Source: a virus
DNA: 20,435 nt
Virus record (IMG/VR): IMGVR_UViG_3300033571_011074
Span: 1-20,435 of that record
Reading direction: 5' to 3' (one strand)
Of this stretch, positions 7,034-13,999 are shown piece after piece. Below the pieces are notes generated by a model. The model worked only from the letters and a program-made list of their open reading frames with translations, was not told where the DNA came from and did no database searches. The position numbers were made by a program, and so were the translations under genes. How positions within the stretch are numbered: the first letter of the stretch is position 1; the number at the start of each line of letters is the position of its first letter.

Positions 7034-7473
7034 TTTTTCTTCTGTCCCATTCTGTTGTAAATGTCTTCCTCTGTGACTACTCTGAAAACTGCACCGTGTT
7101 TTTTACACCACGCTTTGCAGGCTTCCCACTTAGCCATATTTAATACCACTGCCGCCTTTTGTTGTTGACTACGTGCTTCTTCTAATCTGGCTTGTCCACG
7201 AGGTTTAACTTCAATTACTTCTGTCATTTTTTGACCTTGTTTATTTTGATACATTATAACAAAGTCAGGAACATAAAATGTTTGTTTACCTGTAAAGGGA
7301 TTTATATAAGGTATACGCAAACTTTCACTGGCCCAATTGATAACCCCCGGATGGTTATCGCAAAATCGCATAAACGTCAATTCCCAACCACTACGATATT
7401 TTGGCGTACTGTTGCCGATATACTTGTCTGGGTTTAGTACAGTATATCTTCCCTGTCTATAATTTGATGCCAT
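7030..7473 (-). CDS. 4: gp4-like head completion protein (TnsA-type nuclease fold)
   Basis: The 147 aa match T4 gp4 (150 aa) in length and layout: YRSGWELTFMRFCDNHPGVINWASE corresponds to the YRSNWEKFFFEWLDKNPEIIAWGSE region of T4. A PD-(D/E)XK / TnsA-like active site can be read as E31, D70 (YVPDF) and E88-x-K90 (IEVKP). The C-terminal part (KWEACKAWCKKHGAVFRVVTEEDI) also matches. gp4 acts after packaging in head completion, before tail joining. All expected catalytic residues are present, so a nuclease activity is plausible but not shown by sequence. Its ATG overlaps the previous stop by one base (TAATG), and its TGA overlaps the gp16 ATG. Confidence 0.93.
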   Translation of the reverse strand: MASNYRQGRYTVLNPDKYIGNSTPKYRSGWELTFMRFCDNHPGVINWASESLRIPYINPFTGKQTFYVPDFVIMYQNKQGQKMTEVIEVKPRGQARLEEARSQQQKAAVVLNMAKWEACKAWCKKHGAVFRVVTEEDIYNRMGQKKK

Positions 7474-7787
7474 TAGACTATTGCACGAGAAATAAACTTA
7501 TTAGTCTTAGCTAAATTCTCGACTCCTAATTTGTTGCCGGCGCCGCGTAATAAATTCAGCTGGTCAATAAATTCTTGGTCTATATTCAATCCGTTTGATG
7601 AAATCTTAGATAATATTGCATTGTAAGGCTGTTCTGTAATTTTAGAAATAAGCAAAATTTCGTAAGCCAATACTCTGGCCATCGGAGCAGTAATTCCTTT
7701 TCTTTCTAAATTCGCTACAACCAAATCATAAGTTTGCTGATTAATAGCATAATTTTGTGGATTGTCGCCAGCTATTGTAGTTAACAT
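7473..7787 (-). CDS. Small helical protein before gp4, unknown
   Basis: This 104-aa, mostly helical protein contains MARVLAYEILLISKITEQPYNAI and INQQTYDLVVANLERKGI. It has no Cys or membrane segment. It is coupled on both sides: its ATG follows the tube-fold gene's TGA by one base (TGATATG), and its TAA shares a base with the gp4 ATG. Aquatic T4-like phages often carry a small gene in this neighbourhood. A baseplate or tail assembly role is possible from its place between a tube-fold protein and gp4, but nothing in the sequence proves it. Confidence 0.75.
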   Translation of the reverse strand: MLTTIAGDNPQNYAINQQTYDLVVANLERKGITAPMARVLAYEILLISKITEQPYNAILSKISSNGLNIDQEFIDQLNLLRGAGNKLGVENLAKTNKFISRAIV

Positions 7788-7788
7788 A

Positions 7789-9264
7789 TCAACCTAACTT
7801 TATAAATTTTTGCAATGAACTTAGATTAGCCATGTTAGTTATAGAACTAACGTTTTTCCCTGAAGCCGCCGCTAAGTCTAACGCGGCCTGTTCATATACG
7901 CTTGCTTGTTTATTAATTTTGCCGTCGGTTAGTCCGCCGAATGAATTGCCGCCGCCAAGTTTAGTGCCACCTAGTGCAGGTAGTTGTTTTGCTACTGCTA
8001 CAGCGATTCCAGCGGCCGCAACTGGATTCTTAATAATGCCTTGTACGCCGTTTCGTTTGACCATAGCTACCAAGCTCAATGCTCCTGCTATAGTAGTGGG
8101 ATTAATAGCTTTACCTACTCCAATATTTCCGCCACTTATTTTATCTAAGAATTGACCGCCTTGTTGTGTAATATTTTTGTTTAACTGACTTAACTTGTCG
8201 CCTATTTGTTCTGCTAAGTTTGCAGGAGGTTTATTACCTAAATTAGGAGTTGTTACTGCGCCACCTGGACTTATAACTCCAGCTACTGCCGCTGTTCCTG
8301 CTATAACAGTAGCAGTAGTTTGTGCTATCGCCGCGGCTGCACGAGCTTGAATAGGAGTTGGACCTGTTATAAGATCGCCGGCGCCACCAGTGGTCCATCC
8401 GGGCTCTTGTTCAGTCAGGCCTGGTTCTGGATCATCGGGCCATTCATCTTCGGGAGGGAAGCCGCTAGGATCGTCGTTACTGACATCTGGCATTTCTCCG
8501 CCTTGTTCGTTGGCCGCGCTATTAGCAGAACTATATTTCTTTTGATCTTCGTGTTCTGTAGAAGGACGAAATACCACTGACTCATACTGTAGTGTAATAG
8601 TCCAAGTAAGTGTACTTCCAGCATCTGTATAGTCTAATGTATCGTGTTGTACTGCTGTAATCTTAGGATTGATCAATAATGTTTGGTCGACCCAACCACC
8701 GTACTCCCTATTAACAACCATAGTGATAAAGAAGTTATTATTTGCATCATTGATACTGGCTAAACCGTATTCGCCTTTAAAACCTAATTTAAGTTGATCT
8801 GGTTGCATGGCATTGAAGCCAACATCATTAAAGTTGTTAGGGAAATAATATTCCATGTAGGCCGTCAACAACGCTTGAAAGGCATTGTCAACAGTATCGA
8901 GGAATTTTACTTGTACTTGTTGCCAATCAACACGAGTATGAACGTGTCTCTGTTTATTATATTGATTTAAAGTTTGTGTAGTTATATTCCAAGTTGGCAA
9001 GTCTACACTTTGCGCTCTAAGAGTTAATTCACTTAATAATTGATCAACTCTATCTGATCCTATTTTTTTAGACAAAAGCTGAGTAGCACCCGGACTTAGC
9101 TCAAAGCCAACTGTCCAGTTATGTTTAAGTCTAGGAATCCTACTAAATTTAACCCAGTTGGTTGTAGCAAGGTCTTTGTCACGGGATTCCGGGGGTTTGT
9201 TATTCCCCGGAATATAATAACCAAATGCGTAGTGAGGATCCTGTTTAAGCTCAAAATCAGCCAT
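7789..9264 (-). CDS. Long tail-tube-fold structural protein (gp19/gp48/gp54-like N-terminus)
   Basis: This 491-aa protein has three parts. Residues 1-235 look like a tail-tube domain: FLDTVDNAFQALLTAYMEYY, GLASINDANNNFFITMVVN, then STLTWTITLQYESVVF, the same terminal strand pattern as gp19 (AMTIQMTVQYDAADY). Residues 240-300 are an acidic Pro-rich linker. Residues 300-491 are Ala/Gly-rich with hydrophobic stretches (AAAIAQTTATVIAGTAAVAG at 310-329 and AAAGIAVAVAKQLPALGG at 416-433). The gene overlaps gp19 by 8 nt. T4 gp48 and gp54 are baseplate proteins with tube-like folds that start the tail tube, so this is a candidate initiator or terminator. Which of the two, or a new type, cannot be settled here. 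No Shine-Dalgarno, so probably coupled to gp19. Confidence 0.82.
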   Translation of the reverse strand: MADFELKQDPHYAFGYYIPGNNKPPESRDKDLATTNWVKFSRIPRLKHNWTVGFELSPGATQLLSKKIGSDRVDQLLSELTLRAQSVDLPTWNITTQTLNQYNKQRHVHTRVDWQQVQVKFLDTVDNAFQALLTAYMEYYFPNNFNDVGFNAMQPDQLKLGFKGEYGLASINDANNNFFITMVVNREYGGWVDQTLLINPKITAVQHDTLDYTDAGSTLTWTITLQYESVVFRPSTEHEDQKKYSSANSAANEQGGEMPDVSNDDPSGFPPEDEWPDDPEPGLTEQEPGWTTGGAGDLITGPTPIQARAAAAIAQTTATVIAGTAAVAGVISPGGAVTTPNLGNKPPANLAEQIGDKLSQLNKNITQQGGQFLDKISGGNIGVGKAINPTTIAGALSLVAMVKRNGVQGIIKNPVAAAGIAVAVAKQLPALGGTKLGGGNSFGGLTDGKINKQASVYEQAALDLAAASGKNVSSITNMANLSSLQKFIKLG

Positions 9265-9889
9265 TTGTTGCAGAAGAACCTGTAGTACGTAGCGATGGGC
9301 CTAAGCCTAGTTCGCCTAGCTGACCAGGTAGATTTGGAACAACTGCGTTACCAATCTGATAGTCTGCGGCATCGTACTGAACAGTCATCTGAATCGTCAT
9401 AGCATCACTAGAACTGTAGTCCATGTCGCCAAACTGAACGTCTTGCAAGAAGCAACCGTTTAAGCTCCATGTATCGATTACGCCAGTTACATCGTCTTGA
9501 CTGCCGTCTAGACTTTGAATTAACAAACCAAATTTATAGTTAGCGCCTGCTAATGGACCGCTTTGATTTGCGTGATCCATCTGACGACCTAACTGTGCAG
9601 AGATTAAACTAGTTACGCTGTTGCTGACATCATCACGAACAGTAATGCTAATTGGGCTCCATGTGTGCTTACCGGCTACATAGATTTTACTGTTGTAAAC
9701 GTCTAGTTCAACTGCTTGGTGCTGTAGTTGTGGACGACCGACACTTACGATTTGACTAGTAAATGTGTTTGCGCCTGGCATTAAGCCATTACCTGCACCA
9801 ATAAAGACTACACGAAATCTATATTTTAGCTTGGGCATTAGGAGAGGTGAATCGCCACCAGGAACTCCGAATTTTGATAATTGTGCCAT
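9257..9889 (-). CDS. 19: Tail tube protein (gp19-like)
   Basis: This 210-aa protein forms the inner tube of the contractile tail; T4 gp19 has 163 aa. Diagnostic features are an early strand KLKYRFRVVFIG, the segment FTSQIVSVGRPQLQHQAVELDVYNSKIYVAGKHTW (about 43-77), a helical part with SVTSLISAQLGRQMDH, and the final strands FLQDVQFGDMDYSSSDAMTIQMTVQYD. About 25 extra C-terminal residues are Gly/Pro/Ser-rich. The ATG at 9887-9889 has a strong AAGGAG and a late motif 30 nt upstream. It follows the sheath gene, as in T4 (18 then 19), but a strong terminator lies between them, so the two can be expressed separately. Confidence 0.95.
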   Translation of the reverse strand: MAQLSKFGVPGGDSPLLMPKLKYRFRVVFIGAGNGLMPGANTFTSQIVSVGRPQLQHQAVELDVYNSKIYVAGKHTWSPISITVRDDVSNSVTSLISAQLGRQMDHANQSGPLAGANYKFGLLIQSLDGSQDDVTGVIDTWSLNGCFLQDVQFGDMDYSSSDAMTIQMTVQYDAADYQIGNAVVPNLPGQLGELGLGPSLRTTGSSATNG

Positions 9890-9919
9890 GTTATAATAAC
9901 TCCTTTACGGACATACATT

Positions 9920-9927
9920 TATTTAGC
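9920..9927 (-). promoter_or_regulatory. Late promoter motif GCTAAATA before gp19
   Basis: GCTAAATA lies on the minus strand 30 nt upstream of the gp19 ATG and downstream of the sheath terminator. It shares the TAAATA core of the other late motifs here and would allow tube transcription independent of the sheath. Confidence 0.58.
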
Positions 9928-9960
9928 CAAAACCTCAGCAGAAAATTATGTACATATAGA

Positions 9961-9986
9961 AAAAGCCAGGATTTCTCCTGGCTTTT
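9961..9986 (-). terminator. Intrinsic terminator after the sheath gene
   Basis: A perfect 11-bp stem, AAAAGCCAGGA/TCCTGGCTTTT, closes a GAAA tetraloop on the minus strand and runs into CTTTTTCT. It is a textbook rho-independent terminator 44 nt after the sheath stop. A smaller 5-bp hairpin (GCCTA/TAGGC, 9990-10003) precedes it. Confidence 0.88.
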
Positions 9987-10029
9987 AATGCCTATTGCTA
10001 GGCTTCTTCCCATCCCACGGGTTTTGCTT

Positions 10030-12417
10030 TTATGATAATGCGCCTGTATTAACGATACGTACTGGGATATAGATAAATTCAGCGGCCTTGGTAGGCTCAA
10101 TTGCAATATCAATCCATAGTTCATTAGCATCAATACGTGATGGGGTGTTATTTGTTGTATCGCAGACTACTAAGAAGTCATAGACACCACGCTTGGTTAA
10201 AATGTCTCCTAAGAAGCCATCAAACAGAGTTTTAACGTTTGCTCTTGTAGCTGTGTCGTTAGGTTCAAAGATAAACGGACGAGCTAGTGGATCAAAACGT
10301 TCACGCAAGTAAGCAACTAAGCGGGCTACATTAATGCGATCTAGTGCGCTGGCAATAGGACTTAGAGTCTTTTGACCAAATATTACTAGGCCTGTACCAG
10401 GGAAGTTAACCATTGGGTTAATCTTGTTAGCATACAATGTATCACGTTGGCCGTTGTTTAGTGCCAATGGCATAAACTCGCCTTCACCGTTGATATAACC
10501 AAAGTTAGAACAGTTAGTTACAACACCGCGTGTTAGACCAGCTGGGGCGAACCATGGATAACTAATGCTGTCGTTGTAAGCATAGGTACGCAATACTGCA
10601 TGGCTAGCAGGAGCAACTACATCATAACCGTTCAAGTCTGTGGTCAATACACTTGGATAGTACACAGCGGCTTCGCTAGATTTAGTAACAATACCGTCTT
10701 CGCCGTTTGTTCCAGCATTAGTACCGTTTACCCATTCAACCCAACCCGATGCATCAGGTCCTAATCTCAATGGACTGTCGCAGATAACAAATGCTGTTTC
10801 TTTACGGTCAACATTTAATGTTAACATTTCATCTAACAATTCAGGATAGCCAGGAGCCGCAATCAATGTAAATGCCATTGTTTCTTCACGGATCTGTTGG
10901 TTCTCAGTAATAGCTTTTTGCATAGCACGTACTACAACTTGACGTTGTGCTTTACGTCCCATGTAAGGTGCGCCGGCCTTAGGACCTGCGCTAATGTTAC
11001 CACTGACAGTATGCCATTGACCTTCGGCTGCATTGTACTGTTTAACATTATAAGTAGATACCATGCTGTTCCATAGTAACATGCCATCTGGATGTGTTAA
11101 TGGATCTGGTGTATCTTCTTCGCTGTATGGAGTTGCTCCAAAGCCCATCATGCTATTGTCAGCAGGAGTAGCTGTTAAGTCAGCAAATACTACACCATCA
11201 GGAGTTGTTTGGTCAGCATTGTTACGCAATTGCCATGCACTACCATCATATACTTTAATTTGTGGATAGTTTTCTAAATCGTTAGTATCAACCCAAATGT
11301 CAGCTACTTGTGCATTTTCTGGTTCAGCTGTATCAATAGTTACACTATTACCATTTTGAACAACGCTTCTCCACTGGCCATTGGCTTTAACATAAATGTC
11401 AGCTACTAGTTCAGTATTATACCATAGTGTGCCGTCTGCTGTTGGGCCAACTGGTTCTGTAGCTTTTGCTTCGTATACTAGTGTATCCCATACACCGGCA
11501 CTATAACGACGTAGTTCAAACTGAGCATTGTTTGCTGTAGATCTAGCATAAACACTACCTGTTTGTAATCCTGTACCAAATGCTGTTTCGGCTGCATTGT
11601 CATTGTCATAAACGCTAACAGGCACACTGGCAAACTGACCAGTAGTGCTACTGTAACGCTTAACTGCTGGAGAGAAACCTTTGTTAGGTGTTGTAGTTTT
11701 AAACCATACATCACCTTCATTGGCTGCACTAGGAACATTATAGTGAGGAGCAACGGTAACTGTTGTGAAAATGCCTCTAGCAGTTGTTAGGGCACCGCTG
11801 TTAACGTCAAACCATGCACCGTTGATTTTCTTAAAATAGTTGTTGGCTGTGGTAGTTACTACAACACCATAGTCACCGTTTACCCCTAAGTTGCTTAAAG
11901 GTACATTGTTATTTGTAACTTGGCCTGCGCCGAATACTGTAATGTCTTTTGCTATCCATTTGTCATCAGACGCTTCGAATAGGCCCCAAACTGTATCGGC
12001 TGTGTCTAACCAGTAAGTGCCGTTAGCTGGTAATCCTGCGGGTTCAGTTGCTGTAGCTTCTAATTGTGCTAGGTCTACGTCTGCACGTAATACATAAGCA
12101 CGGTTTGCTAGACCTAAATAGCTGTAAGTTGCTAATAGACCATATTCGTTTAATTCACTACCATGCAATGGTGTGCCATTTAAACTCTTGAATTCTGGGG
12201 CGCCGAATAATTGCGCTAGTTCGCGTTGACTAGTTAAAAGTACAGGTTGTGCTGCCGCACTCTTAAGTGTTTTTGCGGCTAGTCCTGTTCCGCCAGGTAC
12301 CGATTTATTTTCCGCTGTAGCCAGGATAATAAGTGGAACTGTTCCTTGACCTGCGCTTGCATACGCACTTTCGTCAATAACACTTACCGCTACGCCTGGA
12401 GAAACTAATGTTGCCAT
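10030..12417 (-). CDS. 18: Tail sheath protein (gp18-like) with inserted repeat modules
   Basis: This 795-aa protein (T4 gp18: 659) is the contractile outer sheath. The start is the ATG at 12415-12417, with AGAGGA nine bases upstream and the typical MATLVSPGVAVSVID; an ATG 27 nt further upstream has no such support. Residues 1-120 and about 485-795 are sheath-like, ending in the conserved part LARPFIFEPNDTATRANV, GVYDFLVVCD, ELWIDIAIEPTKAAEFIYI. Between them, about 124-471, lie some seven short modules of the form GD/T-x-W/Y-hydrophobic ... G-x-W, for example DGTLWYNTELVADIYVKANG (329-348) and the segments around 235, 288, 371 and 444. These resemble fibre decorations and would sit on the tail surface. 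Three late motifs precede the gene; a strong terminator follows. Confidence 0.96.
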   Translation of the reverse strand: MATLVSPGVAVSVIDESAYASAGQGTVPLIILATAENKSVPGGTGLAAKTLKSAAAQPVLLTSQRELAQLFGAPEFKSLNGTPLHGSELNEYGLLATYSYLGLANRAYVLRADVDLAQLEATATEPAGLPANGTYWLDTADTVWGLFEASDDKWIAKDITVFGAGQVTNNNVPLSNLGVNGDYGVVVTTTANNYFKKINGAWFDVNSGALTTARGIFTTVTVAPHYNVPSAANEGDVWFKTTTPNKGFSPAVKRYSSTTGQFASVPVSVYDNDNAAETAFGTGLQTGSVYARSTANNAQFELRRYSAGVWDTLVYEAKATEPVGPTADGTLWYNTELVADIYVKANGQWRSVVQNGNSVTIDTAEPENAQVADIWVDTNDLENYPQIKVYDGSAWQLRNNADQTTPDGVVFADLTATPADNSMMGFGATPYSEEDTPDPLTHPDGMLLWNSMVSTYNVKQYNAAEGQWHTVSGNISAGPKAGAPYMGRKAQRQVVVRAMQKAITENQQIREETMAFTLIAAPGYPELLDEMLTLNVDRKETAFVICDSPLRLGPDASGWVEWVNGTNAGTNGEDGIVTKSSEAAVYYPSVLTTDLNGYDVVAPASHAVLRTYAYNDSISYPWFAPAGLTRGVVTNCSNFGYINGEGEFMPLALNNGQRDTLYANKINPMVNFPGTGLVIFGQKTLSPIASALDRINVARLVAYLRERFDPLARPFIFEPNDTATRANVKTLFDGFLGDILTKRGVYDFLVVCDTTNNTPSRIDANELWIDIAIEPTKAAEFIYIPVRIVNTGALS

Positions 12418-12431
12418 ATTGTGTTTTCCTC

Positions 12432-12439
12432 TATTTAGG
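12432..12439 (-). promoter_or_regulatory. Sheath late motif 1, CCTAAATA
   Basis: CCTAAATA on the minus strand, 14 nt from the sheath ATG and directly before its Shine-Dalgarno. It is the proximal member of a three-motif array with exact 30-bp steps. Confidence 0.45.
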
Positions 12440-12461
12440 TCCAAATACTTGGATGTCCAAA

Positions 12462-12469
12462 TATTTATC
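12462..12469 (-). promoter_or_regulatory. Sheath late motif 2, GATAAATA
   Basis: GATAAATA on the minus strand, 44 nt from the sheath ATG, 7 of 8 to the T4 late consensus. It is the best match of the array and the likeliest main sheath promoter. A direct repeat, GTCCAAATA (12439-12447 and 12455-12463), lies between motifs 1 and 2. Confidence 0.62.
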
Positions 12470-12491
12470 GCTACCTAGCGGAAAACCGGGT

Positions 12492-12499
12492 TATTTAGC
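12492..12499 (-). promoter_or_regulatory. Sheath late motif 3, GCTAAATA
   Basis: GCTAAATA on the minus strand, 74 nt from the sheath ATG and about 20 nt after the dNMP kinase stop. It is identical to the motif before gp19. Confidence 0.5.
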
Positions 12500-12519
12500 T
12501 AAACATAGGTTTTTTAGAA

Positions 12520-13161
12520 TTATGCCTGCATCGTATCTAGGGCTAATTCTACTTGATCGTATAAACTACTTAGCGTCGAGTTGTTATCAAACACAAAATC
12601 AAACTCCGTACCAACCCAAGAATATTCGCTGGCATGAACGTTTAATTGCTGTAATCTACCCCTGCTCAGAGCCCAAGTCATATTTGACCATTCGCCTTTG
12701 TTGTAGCTAAGGGCCGCATCGTACCACTCGGGTTCTTCGCCTCTTTTTACTCTAACTATATATCCGCCAGCAGATTTTATACTTTTAATTTCGTTAGGGA
12801 ATCTACAGTCGGTGATAACAACATTGTCTTGGCTCTGTCTAATTTTATTTTCTAAACTAGCAATCCAAATGTCGTCATGAAAACTTTTACGGCAAACTTC
12901 TGTGCCCCAGTACTGTAATACCCACCTGGGTGTAATTTCTCGTCCTAGACGTTTACTCCACCATTCGTCGGGCTGTTCTCTCCATTCACGGGCCTGTTTA
13001 GTTCGTCCTTCTAATAACGTCCTATCCCAGTTAAACACAGAACTAACTGCATCTTTAAGAGTGTTAGCAAAACTTTCTCGTCTGAATTCGTGTGTGTTAA
13101 CTAGATAATCTGCAATAGTATCTTTACCGCTACCAATAAAACCGCAAATTCCGATAATCAT
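12520..13161 (-). CDS. 1: Deoxynucleoside monophosphate kinase (T4 gene 1 type)
   Basis: This 213-aa protein compares with 241 aa in T4. It phosphorylates dNMPs to dNDPs in the cytoplasm to feed phage DNA synthesis. The P-loop GFIGSGKDT (7-15) matches the family's G-x-x-G-S-G-K-D-T. Further family features are ADYL, FANTLKDAVSSVF, RWVLQYWGTEVCRKSFHDDIW and NVVITDCRFPNEIKSIKSAGG, the last close to the T4 region with PDTRQDHEMDAARAMGA. The lid/substrate region is shorter than in T4. The gene lies among late structural genes. Its ATG follows a six-T run of a possible terminator hairpin, so its expression may depend on read-through from the neck gene. No clear promoter of its own is seen. Confidence 0.92.
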   Translation of the reverse strand: MIIGICGFIGSGKDTIADYLVNTHEFRRESFANTLKDAVSSVFNWDRTLLEGRTKQAREWREQPDEWWSKRLGREITPRWVLQYWGTEVCRKSFHDDIWIASLENKIRQSQDNVVITDCRFPNEIKSIKSAGGYIVRVKRGEEPEWYDAALSYNKGEWSNMTWALSRGRLQQLNVHASEYSWVGTEFDFVFDNNSTLSSLYDQVELALDTMQA

Positions 13162-13200
13162 AAAAAACCCCAGTATGAATAATATATTTTAGCACCGGGG
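13162..13200 (-). terminator. Possible terminator hairpin touching the dNMP kinase start
   Basis: On the minus strand CCCCGGT pairs with ACTGGGG (one G-T pair) across a long 25-nt AT-rich loop, followed at once by TTTTTT and the kinase ATG. It would end the neck-gene transcript. The 3' arm GGGG is also the only Shine-Dalgarno-like sequence for the kinase. The long loop makes it a weak call. Confidence 0.5.
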
Positions 13201-13222
13201 TCAATTTCCTACAAGAACAAGT

Positions 13223-13960
13223 TTAACCAATAATAAATGTATATGGTGTTCCGCCTTCGATGTATTGGGTTAGTTCGGTTTCTAACTTTTCGATTTCGGC
13301 TTGAGCTTCGGTTTTTAGTGCATCGCCGTTAAGTGTGGTGCCACCGCCGGGTCCAGCAACTTGTGCAAATTTACTACGAGCTTGTCCTAATATCATTTTA
13401 CAATGTGCAAGTGCATAGTCTTTGATCCATGGAGCACCGTATGGATCGTCTAGCAAATATTCTTCTGGACGATGCATATAAACATGTAAAATTACGCTGT
13501 CGTCTGCTCTAATATTTCTATGAATTAGTAAGGTATGGCGCTGTGGGTACCAATTAAAAATAACATGGGCGCCAAACATACGTCCTACTAGTTCTCGATA
13601 TTGACTGTAAAGTTCGAAAGTTAAAAGGCCGCCGGCTCGTGCGCTGTTAAGCAAATATGTATTCAAAAAGCCAGCTTCAAAAGGCTCGATATCTTGTCCT
13701 GCTGTGGCCAAGCCACCCGCAACCCTTCGATATATTACCCTTACTTCCATAACTTCAGTAGGTAAAATATATTCGCTTTTACCTTGTTCTAAATCTAAAA
13801 CAAGATAAGCTTCTTCCACTGCTCGGCTGGAACGTTGACGAAATTTTGAGAGAGCTTTATCTATACACAAATCATAGTCTTCTCGGTCTAGTTCAACGTC
13901 GACCATGCTACCGCCTAAACGGCGTTCTAATTCGTCAATTACTTTATCTCTTTGAGCCAT
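13223..13960 (-). CDS. Neck-type virion protein (gp13-like candidate)
   Basis: This 245-aa protein begins with a helical N-terminal domain (VIDELERRLGGSMVDVELDREDYDLCIDKALSKFRQRS, about 7-44). Beta-rich segments follow (YILPTEVMEVRVIYRRV; TLLIHRN; VILHVYMHRP). It ends with a helix and a tail (LNGDALKTEAQAEIEKLETEL ... YTFIIG) of a kind seen in head-tail adaptor proteins. This layout matches a conserved virion protein of aquatic T4-like phages. gp13 and gp14 form the T4 neck, and a gp14 homolog is close by on the other strand, so a gp13 role is the best inference, not a proven homology. It has the only perfect TATAAATA late promoter in the window. Confidence 0.8.
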   Translation of the reverse strand: MAQRDKVIDELERRLGGSMVDVELDREDYDLCIDKALSKFRQRSSRAVEEAYLVLDLEQGKSEYILPTEVMEVRVIYRRVAGGLATAGQDIEPFEAGFLNTYLLNSARAGGLLTFELYSQYRELVGRMFGAHVIFNWYPQRHTLLIHRNIRADDSVILHVYMHRPEEYLLDDPYGAPWIKDYALAHCKMILGQARSKFAQVAGPGGGTTLNGDALKTEAQAEIEKLETELTQYIEGGTPYTFIIG

Positions 13961-13978
13961 AATATAGTCCTTATTGAC

Positions 13979-13986
13979 TATTTATA
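13979..13986 (-). promoter_or_regulatory. Perfect T4 late promoter TATAAATA
   Basis: TATAAATA on the minus strand, exactly the T4 gp55 late consensus, 18 nt upstream of the neck-protein ATG. An AAGGA Shine-Dalgarno lies between them. It anchors the interpretation of the other TAAATA motifs in this window. Confidence 0.85.
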
Positions 13987-13999
13987 GCTCTTGGAGTCG

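Noticed and set aside
9890-10029. tRNA or known riboswitch in the spacer between sheath and tube genes
   Set aside because: No cloverleaf or T-loop sequence is present. The hairpins are explained by a terminator plus a small stem.
11063-11753. 68- and 91-aa frames within the sheath insert; possible intein or homing endonuclease
   Set aside because: No splice-junction residues or endonuclease motifs are present, and the sheath frame is continuous with repeat modules that read as protein in that frame only.
12408-12710. 100-aa plus-strand frame spanning the sheath leader and the dNMP kinase end
   Set aside because: It runs against the late promoter array and the kinase gene, and its product has no recognisable features.
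13176-13204. Sigma70 promoter TTGACC-17-TATTCA for the dNMP kinase
   Set aside because: The -10 matches the consensus at only half its positions, and the -35 bases belong to the hairpin arm.
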